Positions 8,027 through 16,742 of a stretch of DNA of 49,937 bases are shown piece by piece (the stretch's first letter is position 1; each line of letters opens with the position of its first letter). Location of the stretch: contig JAHEAA010000016.1 in NCBI GenBank assembly GCA_019721035.1, positions 1 to 49,937 on the forward strand, given 5' to 3'. The notes under the pieces were generated by a model. That model did no database searches. It saw only the letters and a list, made by a program, of their open reading frames with translations, and was not told the origin of the DNA. Source of the stretch: Candidatus Sysuiplasma acidicola. GTDB lineage: Archaea; Thermoplasmatota; Thermoplasmata; Sysuiplasmatales; Sysuiplasmataceae. Both the position numbers and the translations under genes were made by a program.

Positions 8027-8833
8027 TTGACGACTCAGGAACAGGAAACAGTGTCAGAAGCGCCTTCGAATGGCCACACATTCCTGTATGGTTCAGACGG
8101 GAAGCCCAGAGAACAGCTTCTGCTTCCTCCAAACTTCTCGACGCCATACAGGCCGGACATCATCAGGAAGGATTTTCTGGCATCTGCTGCAAACAGGAGG
8201 CAGCCGTACGGCTCAATGAAGCGGGCCGGCATGCGTCATTCGGTCGAAACCTGGGGGAAAGGCAGAGGCGTCGCAAGAGTGCAGAGGATAAAGGGGCAGT
8301 CGACAGCCGCACAGTCGCCGAACAATGTAGGCGGGCGCAGGGCCCATCCTCCGAGACAGGAAAAGAGCTGGTATCTCAAAATCAATGAAAAAGAGCGTAA
8401 ATTGGCGAAGCTCTCGGCGCTCGCGGCATCGGGCAACAGGGAACTGGTCGCGAGCCGCGGGCACAGGTTCTCCGAGAATGTGCATCTTCCGGTTGTGTTT
8501 GATGACGACGTCGAAATGCTGTCGAAATCCTCCGATGTTGAGCAGGTGCTCGGCAGCCTGGGAGTCATTGATGACATTTTGCGCGTCAGGGCAGGCACGC
8601 ACATCAGAGCTGGAAGGGGGAAGATGAGGAACAGGCCGTACAGAGAGCCTGTGGGACCGCTGATTGTCGTCTCCTCCATGGACGTTCCGCTAGCAAAGAG
8701 CGCCAGGAATCTCGCAGGCGTGGCGGTTGCCACACCCGCTTCACTGAACACGGAGAAGCTCGCGCCGGGAGGCGATGCAGGCAGACTGGTGCTGTTCAGC
8801 AGGAAAGCGATAGAAATGATGAGGGGTGGTTGA
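8027..8833 (+). CDS. rpl4: Large ribosomal subunit protein L4
   Basis: This is a 268-residue L4 (eukaryotic L4e type) that binds 23S rRNA and lines the exit tunnel. The extended loop rich in Gly, Arg and Pro (SMKRAGMRHSVETWGKGRG, residues about 64-82) is typical. The start is a TTG at 8027, because the preceding in-frame codon is a TAG and no ATG or GTG is near; GGGAGTG lies just upstream. The last part (VAVATPASLNTEKLAPGG) matches the conserved C-terminal block. Confidence 0.96.
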   Translation: MTTQEQETVSEAPSNGHTFLYGSDGKPREQLLLPPNFSTPYRPDIIRKDFLASAANRRQPYGSMKRAGMRHSVETWGKGRGVARVQRIKGQSTAAQSPNNVGGRRAHPPRQEKSWYLKINEKERKLAKLSALAASGNRELVASRGHRFSENVHLPVVFDDDVEMLSKSSDVEQVLGSLGVIDDILRVRAGTHIRAGRGKMRNRPYREPVGPLIVVSSMDVPLAKSARNLAGVAVATPASLNTEKLAPGGDAGRLVLFSRKAIEMMRGG

Positions 8834-8857
8834 ACGGACAAGAAACGCGGAAATGCT

Positions 8858-9142
8858 GTGATAGACGAGTATTCTGTTCTGATTCACCCGTATGTGACAG
8901 AAAAATCCATGAACGCCATGTCAGGCACGGCGAAGCAGAAGCTGAGAGACGGCAACAGGCTCGAGTTTGTTGTGCGAATAGACGCGACGAAAGAGGATAT
9001 CAGGAAGGCGTTCGAGAAACGTTTTGAGGCCGAGGTCGAAAAGATAAATGTGAAAATACGATCGGACGGCAAGCATGCGATCATAAAGCTGAAAGAGGAA
9101 TATTCGGCTGAAGACATTGGCGTGAGAATTGGCGTTATCTGA
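8858..9142 (+). CDS. rpl23: Large ribosomal subunit protein L23
   Basis: This 94-residue L23 sits at the tunnel exit and forms the docking site for SRP and the translocon. It shows the PYVTEKSM block, the LEFVVRIDATKEDIRKAFEKRF helix and KINVKIRSDGKHAIIKL hairpin of the family. It is in the same frame as L4 and starts with GTG at 8858, 24 bases after the L4 stop; no ATG or earlier GTG is available. The ribosome site is weak. Confidence 0.95.
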   Translation: MIDEYSVLIHPYVTEKSMNAMSGTAKQKLRDGNRLEFVVRIDATKEDIRKAFEKRFEAEVEKINVKIRSDGKHAIIKLKEEYSAEDIGVRIGVI

Positions 9143-9152
9143 GGTCATTTGA

Positions 9153-9851
9153 ATGGGAAAGAGATTAAGGCATCAGAGGAGAGGGGCGGGCTCCCCGAAC
9201 TACAGATCTCCGAGCTTCAGGCACCTGACGCCCGGAAAACAGCCTGCCACCAGGGAGGGAACGGGAAAAGTCGTAGACATAGTGCATGCTCCGGGACGCA
9301 CTACACCGATGCTGGTAGTCAACTTCGGAAAAGTCGAAGAGTATATGATTGCCGCAGAAGGCAACTATGTCGATCAGACAATTACAGTAGGTCCGGGAGC
9401 ACCGCTTGAACGCGGAAACATCAGGCCACTGGGAGAGATTCCGGAAGGCACTCTCATACACAACATCGAACTGAGGCCCGGTGACAGAGGCAAACTTGTC
9501 AGAGCCGCGGGTACATCGGCTACAGTCATAAGCCACGGTACAACAACTACGATACAGCTTCCGTCTGGCAGATTCAAGAGAATCGACAACAGATGTTATG
9601 CTTCAATAGGCGTTCCGGCAGGGGGCGGTCGTGTAGACAGACCGTATGCCAAGGCAGGCAAGAAATTTCATGCCCTGCATTCCAAGGCGAAGGCGCATCT
9701 GCGCGTCAGCGGTGTTGCTATGAATCCTGTCAATCATCCCTTCGGCGGAGGGTCACATCAGCATGTCGGAAGGCCGAGTACAATTGCACGGGGCGCAAGA
9801 CCTGGACAGAAAGTGGGCAGGCTTTCCCCGCAAAAGAAGAAGGAGGCATGA
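9153..9851 (+). CDS. rpl2: Large ribosomal subunit protein L2
   Basis: A 232-residue L2, needed for subunit joining and peptidyl transfer. The conserved block AMNPVNHPFGGGSHQHVG, with histidine 195 corresponding to the functionally important His of bacterial L2, is near the C-terminus. The N-terminal GKRLRHQRRGAGSPNYRSPS is typical of archaea. The ATG lies 10 bases after L23, with GAGGTCA upstream. Confidence 0.97.
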   Translation: MGKRLRHQRRGAGSPNYRSPSFRHLTPGKQPATREGTGKVVDIVHAPGRTTPMLVVNFGKVEEYMIAAEGNYVDQTITVGPGAPLERGNIRPLGEIPEGTLIHNIELRPGDRGKLVRAAGTSATVISHGTTTTIQLPSGRFKRIDNRCYASIGVPAGGGRVDRPYAKAGKKFHALHSKAKAHLRVSGVAMNPVNHPFGGGSHQHVGRPSTIARGARPGQKVGRLSPQKKKEA

Positions 9852-9854
9852 GCG

Positions 9855-10313
9855 ATGGTAGAAGAATCACTGGAAAGCAAACTTGCAAAGAGCAGGTCAG
9901 GAAAGAGGAAAGCCAGAGTCACTGTCAGAAGAAAGAAGGAGTTCACATACAGGGGATATACACTTGAGGAGATGCTGAAAATGCCTCTGACGGATGTGCT
10001 TGCCCTTCTTCCCTCCAGGGCGCGCCGTTCATACAGAAGGGGATTGAACAGGGAACAGCAGACACTTGTGGAAAAGCTGCGCACTTCCAACGGAGAAGCT
10101 GTAAAGACTCACAGAAGAGAGATTTTCATACTTCCTGAATTCGTGGGCAAGAAAGTCTCCGTGTATAACGGAAAGGAATACAAGGAGATTGAAATCAAGG
10201 CCGAAATGATCGGCCACGCAATCGGTGAATTTGCGCCGACCAGACGTTTCACGAGACACTCTGGTCCTGGTGTTGGTGCAACGAGAGGATCGAAGTTCCT
10301 CCCGCTGAAGTGA
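9855..10313 (+). CDS. rps19: Small ribosomal subunit protein S19
   Basis: S19 (152 residues) binds the 16S rRNA head near the A site. The EFTYRGYTLEEML block and the C-terminal EFAPTRRFTRHSGPGVGATRGS block are conserved; the N-terminal 25 residues are a charged archaeal extension. AGGAGG at 9841-9846 is 8 bases before the ATG. The gene follows the L2 stop by 3 bases. Confidence 0.97.
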   Translation: MVEESLESKLAKSRSGKRKARVTVRRKKEFTYRGYTLEEMLKMPLTDVLALLPSRARRSYRRGLNREQQTLVEKLRTSNGEAVKTHRREIFILPEFVGKKVSVYNGKEYKEIEIKAEMIGHAIGEFAPTRRFTRHSGPGVGATRGSKFLPLK

Positions 10314-10323
10314 GGATGTCAAT

Positions 10324-10770
10324 ATGTCAGGTTACACGCAGGAATCAGATCCGGACACGACGGCAAGAGCCATGGTGAAGGACATGGATATTTCGCCGAA
10401 ACATGCAGTCGAGCTCTGCAGGTTCGTCCGTGGAAGGAAGGTGGATGTTGCGCTGCAATACCTGGATGAGGTCATAGCGCGCACGAGACCCGTGCCGTTC
10501 CGGAGATACAACAAGCAGGTGACTCACAAGAAGGGAACGGGTCCTGCCAGATTTCCGGTTAAGGCGGCGAAAGTTGTGAAGAAGGCGATCGAAGAGGCGC
10601 AGCACAACGCGGAGTACAAGGGACTGGACTCCGACAGCATGCGTGTACAAACAATAAGCTCGCACAGAGGTCAGGCGTACAATTTCTTCATGCCGCGGGC
10701 GTTTGGAAAGAGCGGACCGTGGAAGAGGGAGAGAGTCCATATCGAGGTCATACTGGAAGAGGTCAAGTGA
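10324..10770 (+). CDS. rpl22: Large ribosomal subunit protein L22
   Basis: This is a 148-residue L22 of the archaeal type (eukaryotic L17e), which spans the exit tunnel. It begins after TGAGGATG, and carries MDISPKHAVELCRFVRGRKV near the start and the long hairpin tip ending in the HRGQAYNFFMPRAFG region. It lies 10 bases after S19 and 9 bases before S3. Confidence 0.97.
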   Translation: MSGYTQESDPDTTARAMVKDMDISPKHAVELCRFVRGRKVDVALQYLDEVIARTRPVPFRRYNKQVTHKKGTGPARFPVKAAKVVKKAIEEAQHNAEYKGLDSDSMRVQTISSHRGQAYNFFMPRAFGKSGPWKRERVHIEVILEEVK

Positions 10771-10779
10771 GGCAATCTG

Positions 10780-11487
10780 ATGAGCGGAGAAAGGAAGTTT
10801 ATCAAAGAAAACACAAGGAGAGTCCTCCTGAAGGAATACATGATGAGAGAGGTCGACAGAGCCGGCTTCGGCGGCATCGACATACAGAGGACGCCGCTGG
10901 GAACCAGGGTGACGCTGGTCACAGAAAGACCCGGCCTGGTAATCGGAAGGAAGGGCGGAGTGATTAAATCACTCACAAGACAGATGGAGGAACTTTTCGA
11001 CTTCGACAATCCGCAGATTGAGGTGCAGGAGGATTCCAATCCAAATCTCAACCCGCAGATCATGGCAAAAAAACTCGCATTTGCACTTGAAAGGGGATGG
11101 CATTTCAGAAGGGCTGGCCACTCCACAGTAAAGAGGATCATGGATTCCGGCGCCAGGGGATGTCAGGTCGTTATATCCGGCAAATTGACCGGACAGAGAC
11201 ACAGGACTGAGAAATTCAAGGAAGGACATGTAAAGTACTGCGGCGAGCCGAAGAGGCTCTTCATAAAGGAAGGTTTTGCAGCTGCCAAATTGAAGCTTGG
11301 TATCATCGGCGTCAAGGTCCAGATCATGGCGCCTGACGCCAAACTGCCCGACGAAATTGAAATATATCAGCCGGCCAAGGTCGGACTGACTGTACCGGAG
11401 CCGCAGGAAACAGTGGCACAGCAGCCTGCGGAAGCCGAGCCAGCGGCACCCGTGGAACAGCTTGAAGACGGAGGTGACACCACCTGA
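10780..11487 (+). CDS. rps3: Small ribosomal subunit protein S3
   Basis: S3 (235 residues) is part of the mRNA entry channel. The N-terminal type II KH domain has the GLVIGRKGGVIK loop at about residues 52-63, and the C-terminal S3 domain has RGCQVVISGKLTGQRHRTEK. The last 40 residues are an acidic Pro/Ala/Glu tail, common in archaeal S3. An internal GGAGGTGA near its end serves as ribosome site for L29, whose ATG overlaps the S3 stop by one base. Confidence 0.97.
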   Translation: MSGERKFIKENTRRVLLKEYMMREVDRAGFGGIDIQRTPLGTRVTLVTERPGLVIGRKGGVIKSLTRQMEELFDFDNPQIEVQEDSNPNLNPQIMAKKLAFALERGWHFRRAGHSTVKRIMDSGARGCQVVISGKLTGQRHRTEKFKEGHVKYCGEPKRLFIKEGFAAAKLKLGIIGVKVQIMAPDAKLPDEIEIYQPAKVGLTVPEPQETVAQQPAEAEPAAPVEQLEDGGDTT

Positions 11488-11687
11488 TGACTCTCGTGAA
11501 AGCAAAGGAAGTCAGATCGATGAGAAAGGAAGAGAGAGCCGACAAGCTCAAGCAGCTCAGAGACGAACTGATGCATGAAAGAGGTCTTTCGGCGATGGGT
11601 GGTGCGCCTGCAGATCCGGGCAAAATCAGGGCGCTGAGGAAGCAGATCGCACGTATACTGACCGTGGAAAGGGAGGAAGCGCGGTAA
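11487..11687 (+). CDS. rpl29: Large ribosomal subunit protein L29
   Basis: A 66-residue two-helix protein with the expected pattern: KAKEVRSMRKEERADKLKQL in the first helix and IRALRKQIARILTV in the second. It binds next to L23 at the tunnel exit. The ATG overlaps the S3 stop by one base and its own stop abuts the aIF1 start. Length and position in the operon agree with the family. Confidence 0.95.
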   Translation: MTLVKAKEVRSMRKEERADKLKQLRDELMHERGLSAMGGAPADPGKIRALRKQIARILTVEREEAR

Positions 11688-11987
11688 ATGGCCGGAGTTT
11701 GTCCCACTTGCGGTCTGCCCGAAGAACTCTGCATGTGCGAGCAGATTGCGAGGGAACAGCAATCGATAGTGGTATACACTGACAGCAGGAGATACGGCAA
11801 GGTGGTCACGGTGGTTGAGGGGTTCAATTCATCCGACATAGACATAGATGCACTGGCCAAGAAGCTGAAAATGAAATGCGCTTCGGGCGGAACAGTGAAG
11901 GACAGCAGGATAGAACTCCAGGGAGACCACAAACGCAGAGTCAAGGAAACACTGGACGAGATGGGATTCAATGCGACGGTGAGATGA
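11688..11987 (+). CDS. Translation initiation factor aIF1 (SUI1)
   Basis: A 99-residue SUI1-fold factor that monitors start codon selection on the small subunit. An N-terminal zinc knuckle (C5, C8, C15, C17) precedes the SUI1 domain, which contains [13 protein letters not shown] and the final helix [12 protein letters not shown]. Its place between L29 and the RNase P subunit is the classical archaeal order. The start directly follows the L29 stop codon, so translation is probably coupled. Confidence 0.95.
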   Translation: MAGVCPTCGLPEELCMCEQIAREQQSIVVYTDSRRYGKVVTVVEGFNSSDIDIDALAKKLKMKCASGGTVKDSRIELQGDHKRRVKETLDEMGFNATVR

Positions 11988-11990
11988 ATT

Positions 11991-12242
11991 ATGAAAGACA
12001 GGGAGTTTCTCAGGGGCGAATTCATCGGAAACAGTGTGATCGTCTGCGATAACAGGATGAAGGAGATAGCGAAAGGCAGAGTGGTGTGGGAGACCAAAAA
12101 CATGCTGCACATTGGCGAACCGGAGAAACGTTTCTCGAAGAAGGGCCATAGCTTCATATTTGAAACCGAGAACGGAAGGACGGTTGTTGAGGGAAAAAAG
12201 ATACTTTACAGACCGGAAGACAGGATAAAGAGGCTGAGATAG
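11991..12242 (+). CDS. rnp1: RNase P protein subunit Rnp1 (Pop4/Rpp29)
   Basis: An 83-residue Sm-like barrel protein that helps archaeal RNase P RNA to cut 5' leaders from pre-tRNA. The FLRGEFIGNSVIV start and the GRVVWETKNMLHI strand are family features. It is at the short end of the family, lacking the long N-terminal extension of eukaryotic Rpp29. It lies 3 bases after aIF1 and directly before S17. Confidence 0.93.
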   Translation: MKDREFLRGEFIGNSVIVCDNRMKEIAKGRVVWETKNMLHIGEPEKRFSKKGHSFIFETENGRTVVEGKKILYRPEDRIKRLR

Positions 12243-12575
12243 ATGGTCACGAGAGACATTGGAGTTACAGACAGGAAACCGGAGACTGAATGCGCAGACA
12301 GGAAGTGCCCGTACCATGGAGAACTTTCTGTTCGTGGACAGTCGATCATCGGCAGGGTTGTTTCCGCAAGAATGAAAGGCACAGTCATTGTCGAAAAGGA
12401 ACACAGGAAGCTGAATTTAAAGTATGAGCGATATGAGAGGAGAAGGAGCAGGTATCCGGCCCACCTCCCCGGCTGTATCCAGGTCGCGGAAGGCGACGAA
12501 GTCAGGATTATGGAATGCAGGCCGCTCAGCAAGACGGTCAGCTTTGTTGTGATTGAGAAGAGGGTGATCCAGTGA
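12243..12575 (+). CDS. rps17: Small ribosomal subunit protein S17
   Basis: S17 (110 residues, eukaryotic S11e type) is an OB-fold protein binding 16S rRNA. The [18 protein letters not shown] block and the [16 protein letters not shown] loop are conserved. It carries a CxxxxxC near the N-terminus ([18 protein letters not shown]) as in archaeal S17. The L14 start GTG overlaps its stop by four bases. Confidence 0.96.
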   Translation: MVTRDIGVTDRKPETECADRKCPYHGELSVRGQSIIGRVVSARMKGTVIVEKEHRKLNLKYERYERRRSRYPAHLPGCIQVAEGDEVRIMECRPLSKTVSFVVIEKRVIQ

Positions 12576-12970
12576 AGGGACTGGCGGGCAAACAGACGCG
12601 CGGCATGAACACCGGTGGAAAACTCACGGTGATAGACAACAGCGGTGCCAAGGTGGCACAGATTATTTCGGTTCCGGGTTATCACGGCACGGTCAGGCGG
12701 TATCCCAAGGCGGGCATCGGCGACATTGTTGTCGTAACAGTGAAGAAGGGATCACCCGAAGTCAGAAAACAGGTTCTCTATGCGGTGATTGTCAGGCAGC
12801 GCAGGCCATTCAGACGAGCCGACGGAACAATGGTCCAGTTTGAGGACAATGCGGCTGTCATCACAACCGAGACGGGCGAAGCCAAGGGGACGGACATAAA
12901 GGGACCGGTCGCCAGGGAAGCGGCGGAGAGATGGCCCAGAATTGCGGCCGTTGCATCAATGATAGTGTGA
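12572..12970 (+). CDS. rpl14: Large ribosomal subunit protein L14
   Basis: L14 (132 residues, eukaryotic L23e type) lies at the subunit interface, where aIF6 binds. It has [16 protein letters not shown] near the start and the [20 protein letters not shown] block. The GTG start at 12572 overlaps the S17 stop as GTGA, indicating coupled translation. AGAGGGTGAT just upstream is the ribosome site. Confidence 0.96.
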   Translation: MKGLAGKQTRGMNTGGKLTVIDNSGAKVAQIISVPGYHGTVRRYPKAGIGDIVVVTVKKGSPEVRKQVLYAVIVRQRRPFRRADGTMVQFEDNAAVITTETGEAKGTDIKGPVAREAAERWPRIAAVASMIV

Positions 12971-12975
12971 TATTC

Positions 12976-13332
12976 ATGACGATAAGTGCGAGAAAACAGA
13001 GGAAGGGCCTGTACCGTGCGCATCCAACGGAGCGCAGGAAGAGTATGGTAGCACCGCTGAGCAAGGAATTGAGCAAGCAGAGAAACATCAGCAGAATAGC
13101 GGTAAGGAAGGGTGATACCGTAATGGTCGTAAAGGGCGACAGGGACATAAGAGGCATAGAGGGCAAGGTATCGAGCGTCGACACTGTCAGGAGACGCGTA
13201 ATGATCGACGGAGTGACTATTCCCAAGGCGGACGGCAAGCAGACCGCCAGACCGGTTTCATTCTCAAATCTTGTCATAACAGCCCTGAACCCCGACGGGA
13301 AGAGAAAGACACAGGCGGAAGGAGGCAACTGA
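12976..13332 (+). CDS. rpl24: Large ribosomal subunit protein L24
   Basis: L24 (118 residues, eukaryotic L26 type) is an early assembly protein with a KOW motif (VRKGDTVMVVKGDRDIRGIEG). The ATG at 12976, giving MTISARKQRKGLYRAHPTER, matches the archaeal N-terminus; a longer frame from 12931 overlaps L14 and would add unrelated residues. GTGAT lies about 5 bases upstream of the ATG. Confidence 0.95.
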   Translation: MTISARKQRKGLYRAHPTERRKSMVAPLSKELSKQRNISRIAVRKGDTVMVVKGDRDIRGIEGKVSSVDTVRRRVMIDGVTIPKADGKQTARPVSFSNLVITALNPDGKRKTQAEGGN

Positions 13333-14040
13333 ATGTCGGGAAGAGTGAAGCGGATGGCGGCGCCGAGGCGCTGGCAGATAAAACGGAAGACCAGCTACTG
13401 GGCAGTCAAGACATCTCCGGGTCCCCATGAAATGGAATTCTCTGTTCCGTTGCTCCAGGTAGTCAGGGATATGCTTTCATTGTGTGAAACTTCACGTGAA
13501 GCTAAGATACTGATATCCGCCGGGCGGTTTTCGGTCGACGGCCGTGTCAGGAAGGACTACAGGTATCCGGTGGGCCTGATGGATGTGCTTAAGATTGAGG
13601 GAGAGGAGGGCGGCTACAGGATGCTCATAGACCGGAGGAACAAGATGCATCTCGTGCCGGTGCCGGCATCAGACTGCGGGTGGAAACTGTGCAGGATTGA
13701 AGGGAAGAAGGTCACGCGCGGGGGCAAGACACAGATATCGCTGCATGACGGCAGAAACATGCTGGGCAAAGTGGATGCATCGACGGGAGATGTGCTGAGA
13801 CTTGAGATACCTTCACAGAAGGTGCTTGACACGTTTAAACTCAAGGAAGGCTCAAAGGCTCTGCTCATCGGCGGTTCGCATGTCGGAGAGCTGGCTACTG
13901 TAAGCAAGTTTGAGAAATGGAGGAATCCGGCCCCGAATGTAGTCTATTTCAAGGAAGGCTTTTCCACCGTCTGGCTGAATGTGTTTGTTTCCGGTGCCGG
14001 TGAATCGTCAATAAGACTTCCGGAGGTTGCCGCAATATGA
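13333..14040 (+). CDS. rps4e: Small ribosomal subunit protein S4e
   Basis: A 235-residue archaeal/eukaryotic-specific small-subunit protein, absent from bacteria. The N-terminal KRMAAPRRWQIKRK block, an S4-like RNA-binding segment (EAKILISAGRFSVDGRVRKD) and a C-terminal KOW region are recognisable. GGAGG lies just before the ATG. The L5 ATG overlaps its stop codon (ATGA). Confidence 0.96.
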   Translation: MSGRVKRMAAPRRWQIKRKTSYWAVKTSPGPHEMEFSVPLLQVVRDMLSLCETSREAKILISAGRFSVDGRVRKDYRYPVGLMDVLKIEGEEGGYRMLIDRRNKMHLVPVPASDCGWKLCRIEGKKVTRGGKTQISLHDGRNMLGKVDASTGDVLRLEIPSQKVLDTFKLKEGSKALLIGGSHVGELATVSKFEKWRNPAPNVVYFKEGFSTVWLNVFVSGAGESSIRLPEVAAI

Positions 14041-14546
14041 ACGTTATGAGGAAACCGGTGCTTGAGAAGGTCGTTGTCAACATAGGGGCGGGCGAGGCAG
14101 GAGAGCGTCTCGTCAAGGCACAGAAGGTTCTGGAGATGCTCACGGGGCAGAAGGCGTACGTGACGCACTCGAAGAGGACCAACAGGGATTTCGGCATCAG
14201 GATGGGACAGCCCATCGGATGCAAGGTGACGCTGAGAGGCAAGAAGGCGCAGGAGTTTCTCAAGAAGGCACTCTGGGTAAAGGAAAACAGAGTCAGCCTC
14301 TATTCCTTTTCAAGGAACGGTAATTTCTCCTTCGGCATTCCGGATTACACCGACTTCGAGGGAATGAAATATGACCCTGACATCGGCGTATTCGGCATGG
14401 ATGTGAGCGTATCGCTCATGAGGAAGGGGTACAGGATAACGCGCAGACAGCTTCAACCCAGATCGCTGCCGGCAAAGCACAGGATGACGCTGACGGAGAG
14501 CGTGGCGTTCCTGAAGGAGCAGTTCGCTCTCGAGGTGGTCGAATGA
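14037..14546 (+). CDS. rpl5: Large ribosomal subunit protein L5
   Basis: L5 (169 residues) binds 5S rRNA and contacts the P-site tRNA. The [21 protein letters not shown] start and the [21 protein letters not shown] block are conserved. It overlaps S4e by four bases and S14 by four bases, both as ATGA. Confidence 0.96.
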   Translation: MNVMRKPVLEKVVVNIGAGEAGERLVKAQKVLEMLTGQKAYVTHSKRTNRDFGIRMGQPIGCKVTLRGKKAQEFLKKALWVKENRVSLYSFSRNGNFSFGIPDYTDFEGMKYDPDIGVFGMDVSVSLMRKGYRITRRQLQPRSLPAKHRMTLTESVAFLKEQFALEVVE

Positions 14547-14689
14547 AGCCGAAGAAGGAGTTCGGAAGGAAGGTAGGCTGCAGGCGTTGCGGAAGAAAAA
14601 GGGGCATTGTCAGGAGATACAGCCTGCATGTCTGCAGACAGTGCTTCAGAGAAATAGCGCCGCAGCTGGAATTCAGGAAATACTCTTGA
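14543..14689 (+). CDS. rps14: Small ribosomal subunit protein S14 (zinc type)
   Basis: A 48-residue gene. The product starts [19 protein letters not shown] and has C13, C16, C31 and C34 as a CxxC-x14-CxxC zinc ribbon, as in archaeal S14 (eukaryotic S29). It binds the head of the 30S subunit. The ATG overlaps the L5 stop; GAGGTGG lies about 9 bases upstream. Confidence 0.95.
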   Translation: MKPKKEFGRKVGCRRCGRKRGIVRRYSLHVCRQCFREIAPQLEFRKYS

Positions 14690-14698
14690 GGTGAAAGA

Positions 14699-15088
14699 AT
14701 GCAATGCGATCCACTTAATGATGCAATGTCCACCATAAAAAATGCGGAACAGAGAGGAAAAGACGAGTGCACAATACGGCCGGCCTCGAAACTCATAGGC
14801 CACGTCCTGCGCGTCATGGCGGAGAATGGCTACATAAGGCAGTTCGAGCTGCTCGACGACGGCAAGGCAGGCATGTTCAAAGTTGTACTGTCTAAAAGAA
14901 TAAACAACTGCGGTGTCGTGAAGCCGCGACATTCGGTGAGGAGATTCGACATAGAACAGTTCGAGTCGCGCTATCTGCCGGCACAGGATTTCGGCCTGCT
15001 CATAATGACGACCACGAACGGCGTGATTTCACAGTTCAGGGCAAAGGAGCTTGGCGTCGGAGGCAAGCTGCTCGCGTACGTGTATTGA
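14699..15088 (+). CDS. rps8: Small ribosomal subunit protein S8
   Basis: S8 (129 residues) is a primary 16S rRNA-binding protein. It starts DPLNDAMSTIKNAEQRG, the usual S8 opening, and ends with TTTNGVISQFRAKELGVGGKLLAYVY, the usual end of archaeal S8. GAGGTGA is directly upstream of the ATG, 9 bases after S14. Confidence 0.96.
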   Translation: MQCDPLNDAMSTIKNAEQRGKDECTIRPASKLIGHVLRVMAENGYIRQFELLDDGKAGMFKVVLSKRINNCGVVKPRHSVRRFDIEQFESRYLPAQDFGLLIMTTTNGVISQFRAKELGVGGKLLAYVY

Positions 15089-15098
15089 GGTGATGCTG

Positions 15099-15650
15099 AT
15101 GGTAGTAACAGGCATAGCAAGCAACGAGGTGAAGATACCCAAGGGCGTCAGGGTGGAGGTGAAAGGCAAGCTCGTGAACGTGAGCGGCAAGCTTGGCGCC
15201 ATATCGAAAACATTCGAATTCGGGCGCACGGTCGTTCAGACAGGCGATGCCTCCGTAAACATGGAAATCGAGCTGCCCAGGAGAGGGGAACTTGCTGAAA
15301 TCAACACTATTGCGTCTGAAATCAGGAGCATGATAGAGGGCGTGACGACGGGTTTCGAGTACAAGCTCAAGATCGTGTATGCACATTTCCCCATCAAGGT
15401 GCAGGTGAAGGGGCAGGAAGTCATAATCGAGAATTTCCTGGGGGAGAGACATCCCAGGAAAGCGCGTATAGCCGGCGCCGCCAAGGTTGCCGTATCTGGA
15501 GATCAGGTAACGGTCACATCAAACGTATTAGAGGATGCGGGCCAGACAGCGGCGAACATAGAAAGAGCAACCAGAATCAAGAATTATGACAAGCGGGTAT
15601 TCCAGGACGGCATATACATAACTTCCAAGGCAGGGATGGCGTTAATATGA
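15099..15650 (+). CDS. rpl6: Large ribosomal subunit protein L6
   Basis: L6 (183 residues) has two similar alpha/beta domains and lies near the factor-binding site. The IPKGVRVEVKGKLVNVSG opening and the ENFLGERHPRKARI block are diagnostic. The ATG at 15099 was chosen because GAGGTGAT precedes it at correct spacing; a frame from 15051 overlaps S8. L32e overlaps its stop as ATGA. Confidence 0.95.
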   Translation: MVVTGIASNEVKIPKGVRVEVKGKLVNVSGKLGAISKTFEFGRTVVQTGDASVNMEIELPRRGELAEINTIASEIRSMIEGVTTGFEYKLKIVYAHFPIKVQVKGQEVIIENFLGERHPRKARIAGAAKVAVSGDQVTVTSNVLEDAGQTAANIERATRIKNYDKRVFQDGIYITSKAGMALI

Positions 15651-16282
15651 AACTCAATGAAGTTGTCGGAGATGATGCAGAGGTTATGGAGAAGCTTTCC
15701 GCGGCAGGAATAACGGACGTCGATGCGCTCGACGCATCACTGAAGAACGACGAGAAGAGGAGTGAGCTTGAGAAGAGCGGCATCGCAGCGGAGACGCTGG
15801 ATGCGTGGAAAGCGAAGATAGAGGCCGGCGAAGAGGAACAGAAGGACGAACCGGCAGAAGAAACAGAAGACGTGCAGGGTTACACGGCGAAGCAGAAGCC
15901 CGTTCTGACGCCAGAACTCAGGAAAGCGCTGGTGTTCAGGAAGGAGCTGGAAAAGCACAGACCGGAATTTCTGCGGGCCGAGTGCTACAAGGCAGAGAGA
16001 CTGGGCCACAAATGGCGCAGGCCCAGAGGGGGTCAGGGCAAGATGCGTGTCGGTGTATATTACAGACCGAAGTCCGTGTCGATCGGATATGGTTCGCCTT
16101 CGACTGCCAGGCATCTGCACCCATCCGGTTTTGCGGAGAAGCTCGTGCACAATGCGGCGGAGCTTGACGGTGTTGACCCGAAGACAACGGCAGTGCGCGT
16201 TGCACACGCCGTAGGCACGAAGAAGAGGAAGGAGATAGCAGAGGAAGCTGCAAGACTTAATATCAGGGTACTCAACGGGTGA
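15647..16282 (+). CDS. rpl32e: Large ribosomal subunit protein L32e with N-terminal extension
   Basis: A 211-residue L32e. The L32e core is about residues 82-211 (FRKELEKHRPEFLRAECYK and KWRRPRGGQGKMR). Residues 1-80 are an acidic extension with two helical repeats (EKLSAAGITDVDALDAS; KSGIAAETLDAWKAKIEAG) that resembles a helix-hairpin-helix unit, followed by an E/D-rich linker. Such an extension occurs in some archaeal L32e proteins; its role is unknown. It starts inside the L6 stop codon. Confidence 0.95.
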   Translation: MKLNEVVGDDAEVMEKLSAAGITDVDALDASLKNDEKRSELEKSGIAAETLDAWKAKIEAGEEEQKDEPAEETEDVQGYTAKQKPVLTPELRKALVFRKELEKHRPEFLRAECYKAERLGHKWRRPRGGQGKMRVGVYYRPKSVSIGYGSPSTARHLHPSGFAEKLVHNAAELDGVDPKTTAVRVAHAVGTKKRKEIAEEAARLNIRVLNG

Positions 16283-16288
16283 TTACAA

Positions 16289-16738
16289 ATGGACCTGAAG
16301 AACCAGAAGAGAATGGCCGCAGACATAATGAAGTGCGGCAAATCGAGGGTGAAGATTAACCCGAACAGGCTCTCCGACGTCGCCGACGCCATCACGAGGG
16401 CCGATGTACGGACTGCCGTGCAGTCCGGCAGCATTTTTGCCGTGCCCAAGAAGGGTAATTCGAGGGGCCGGATAAACAGTAATCTGAAACAGAGGGCGAA
16501 GGGCAGGCAGGGCGGAGAGGGCTCAAGGAAAGGGACGCTGAACACCAGGACACCAAGGAAAGCAAGGTGGGTGAAGACAATCAGGGCACTGCGCGTCCAG
16601 CTGAAGACATACAGAGACGAAGGGAAGATAGACAGGGCAACGTACAGAAAGTTCTACAGGCTGACGAAGGGCGGCATGTTCCGCGGGAAGAGGAATCTCG
16701 AGGAGCATCTGAGGACTGAAGGGTTGCTCAGGGAGTGA
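16289..16738 (+). CDS. rpl19e: Large ribosomal subunit protein L19e
   Basis: L19e (149 residues) is an archaeal/eukaryotic protein with a long protruding helix. It opens MDLKNQKRMAADIMKCGKSR and contains the basic SRGRINSNLKQRAKGRQGGEG segment and the RTPRKARWVKTIRALR helix. GGGTGATT precedes the ATG. L18 follows after 4 bases. Confidence 0.96.
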   Translation: MDLKNQKRMAADIMKCGKSRVKINPNRLSDVADAITRADVRTAVQSGSIFAVPKKGNSRGRINSNLKQRAKGRQGGEGSRKGTLNTRTPRKARWVKTIRALRVQLKTYRDEGKIDRATYRKFYRLTKGGMFRGKRNLEEHLRTEGLLRE

Positions 16739-16742
16739 TATT

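Noticed and set aside
11324-12157. Long minus-strand frame of 277 codons
   Set aside because: It is antisense to the S3, L29, aIF1 and Rnp1 genes; the product is Ser/Leu/Phe-rich and matches nothing, as expected for the complement of high-GC codons.
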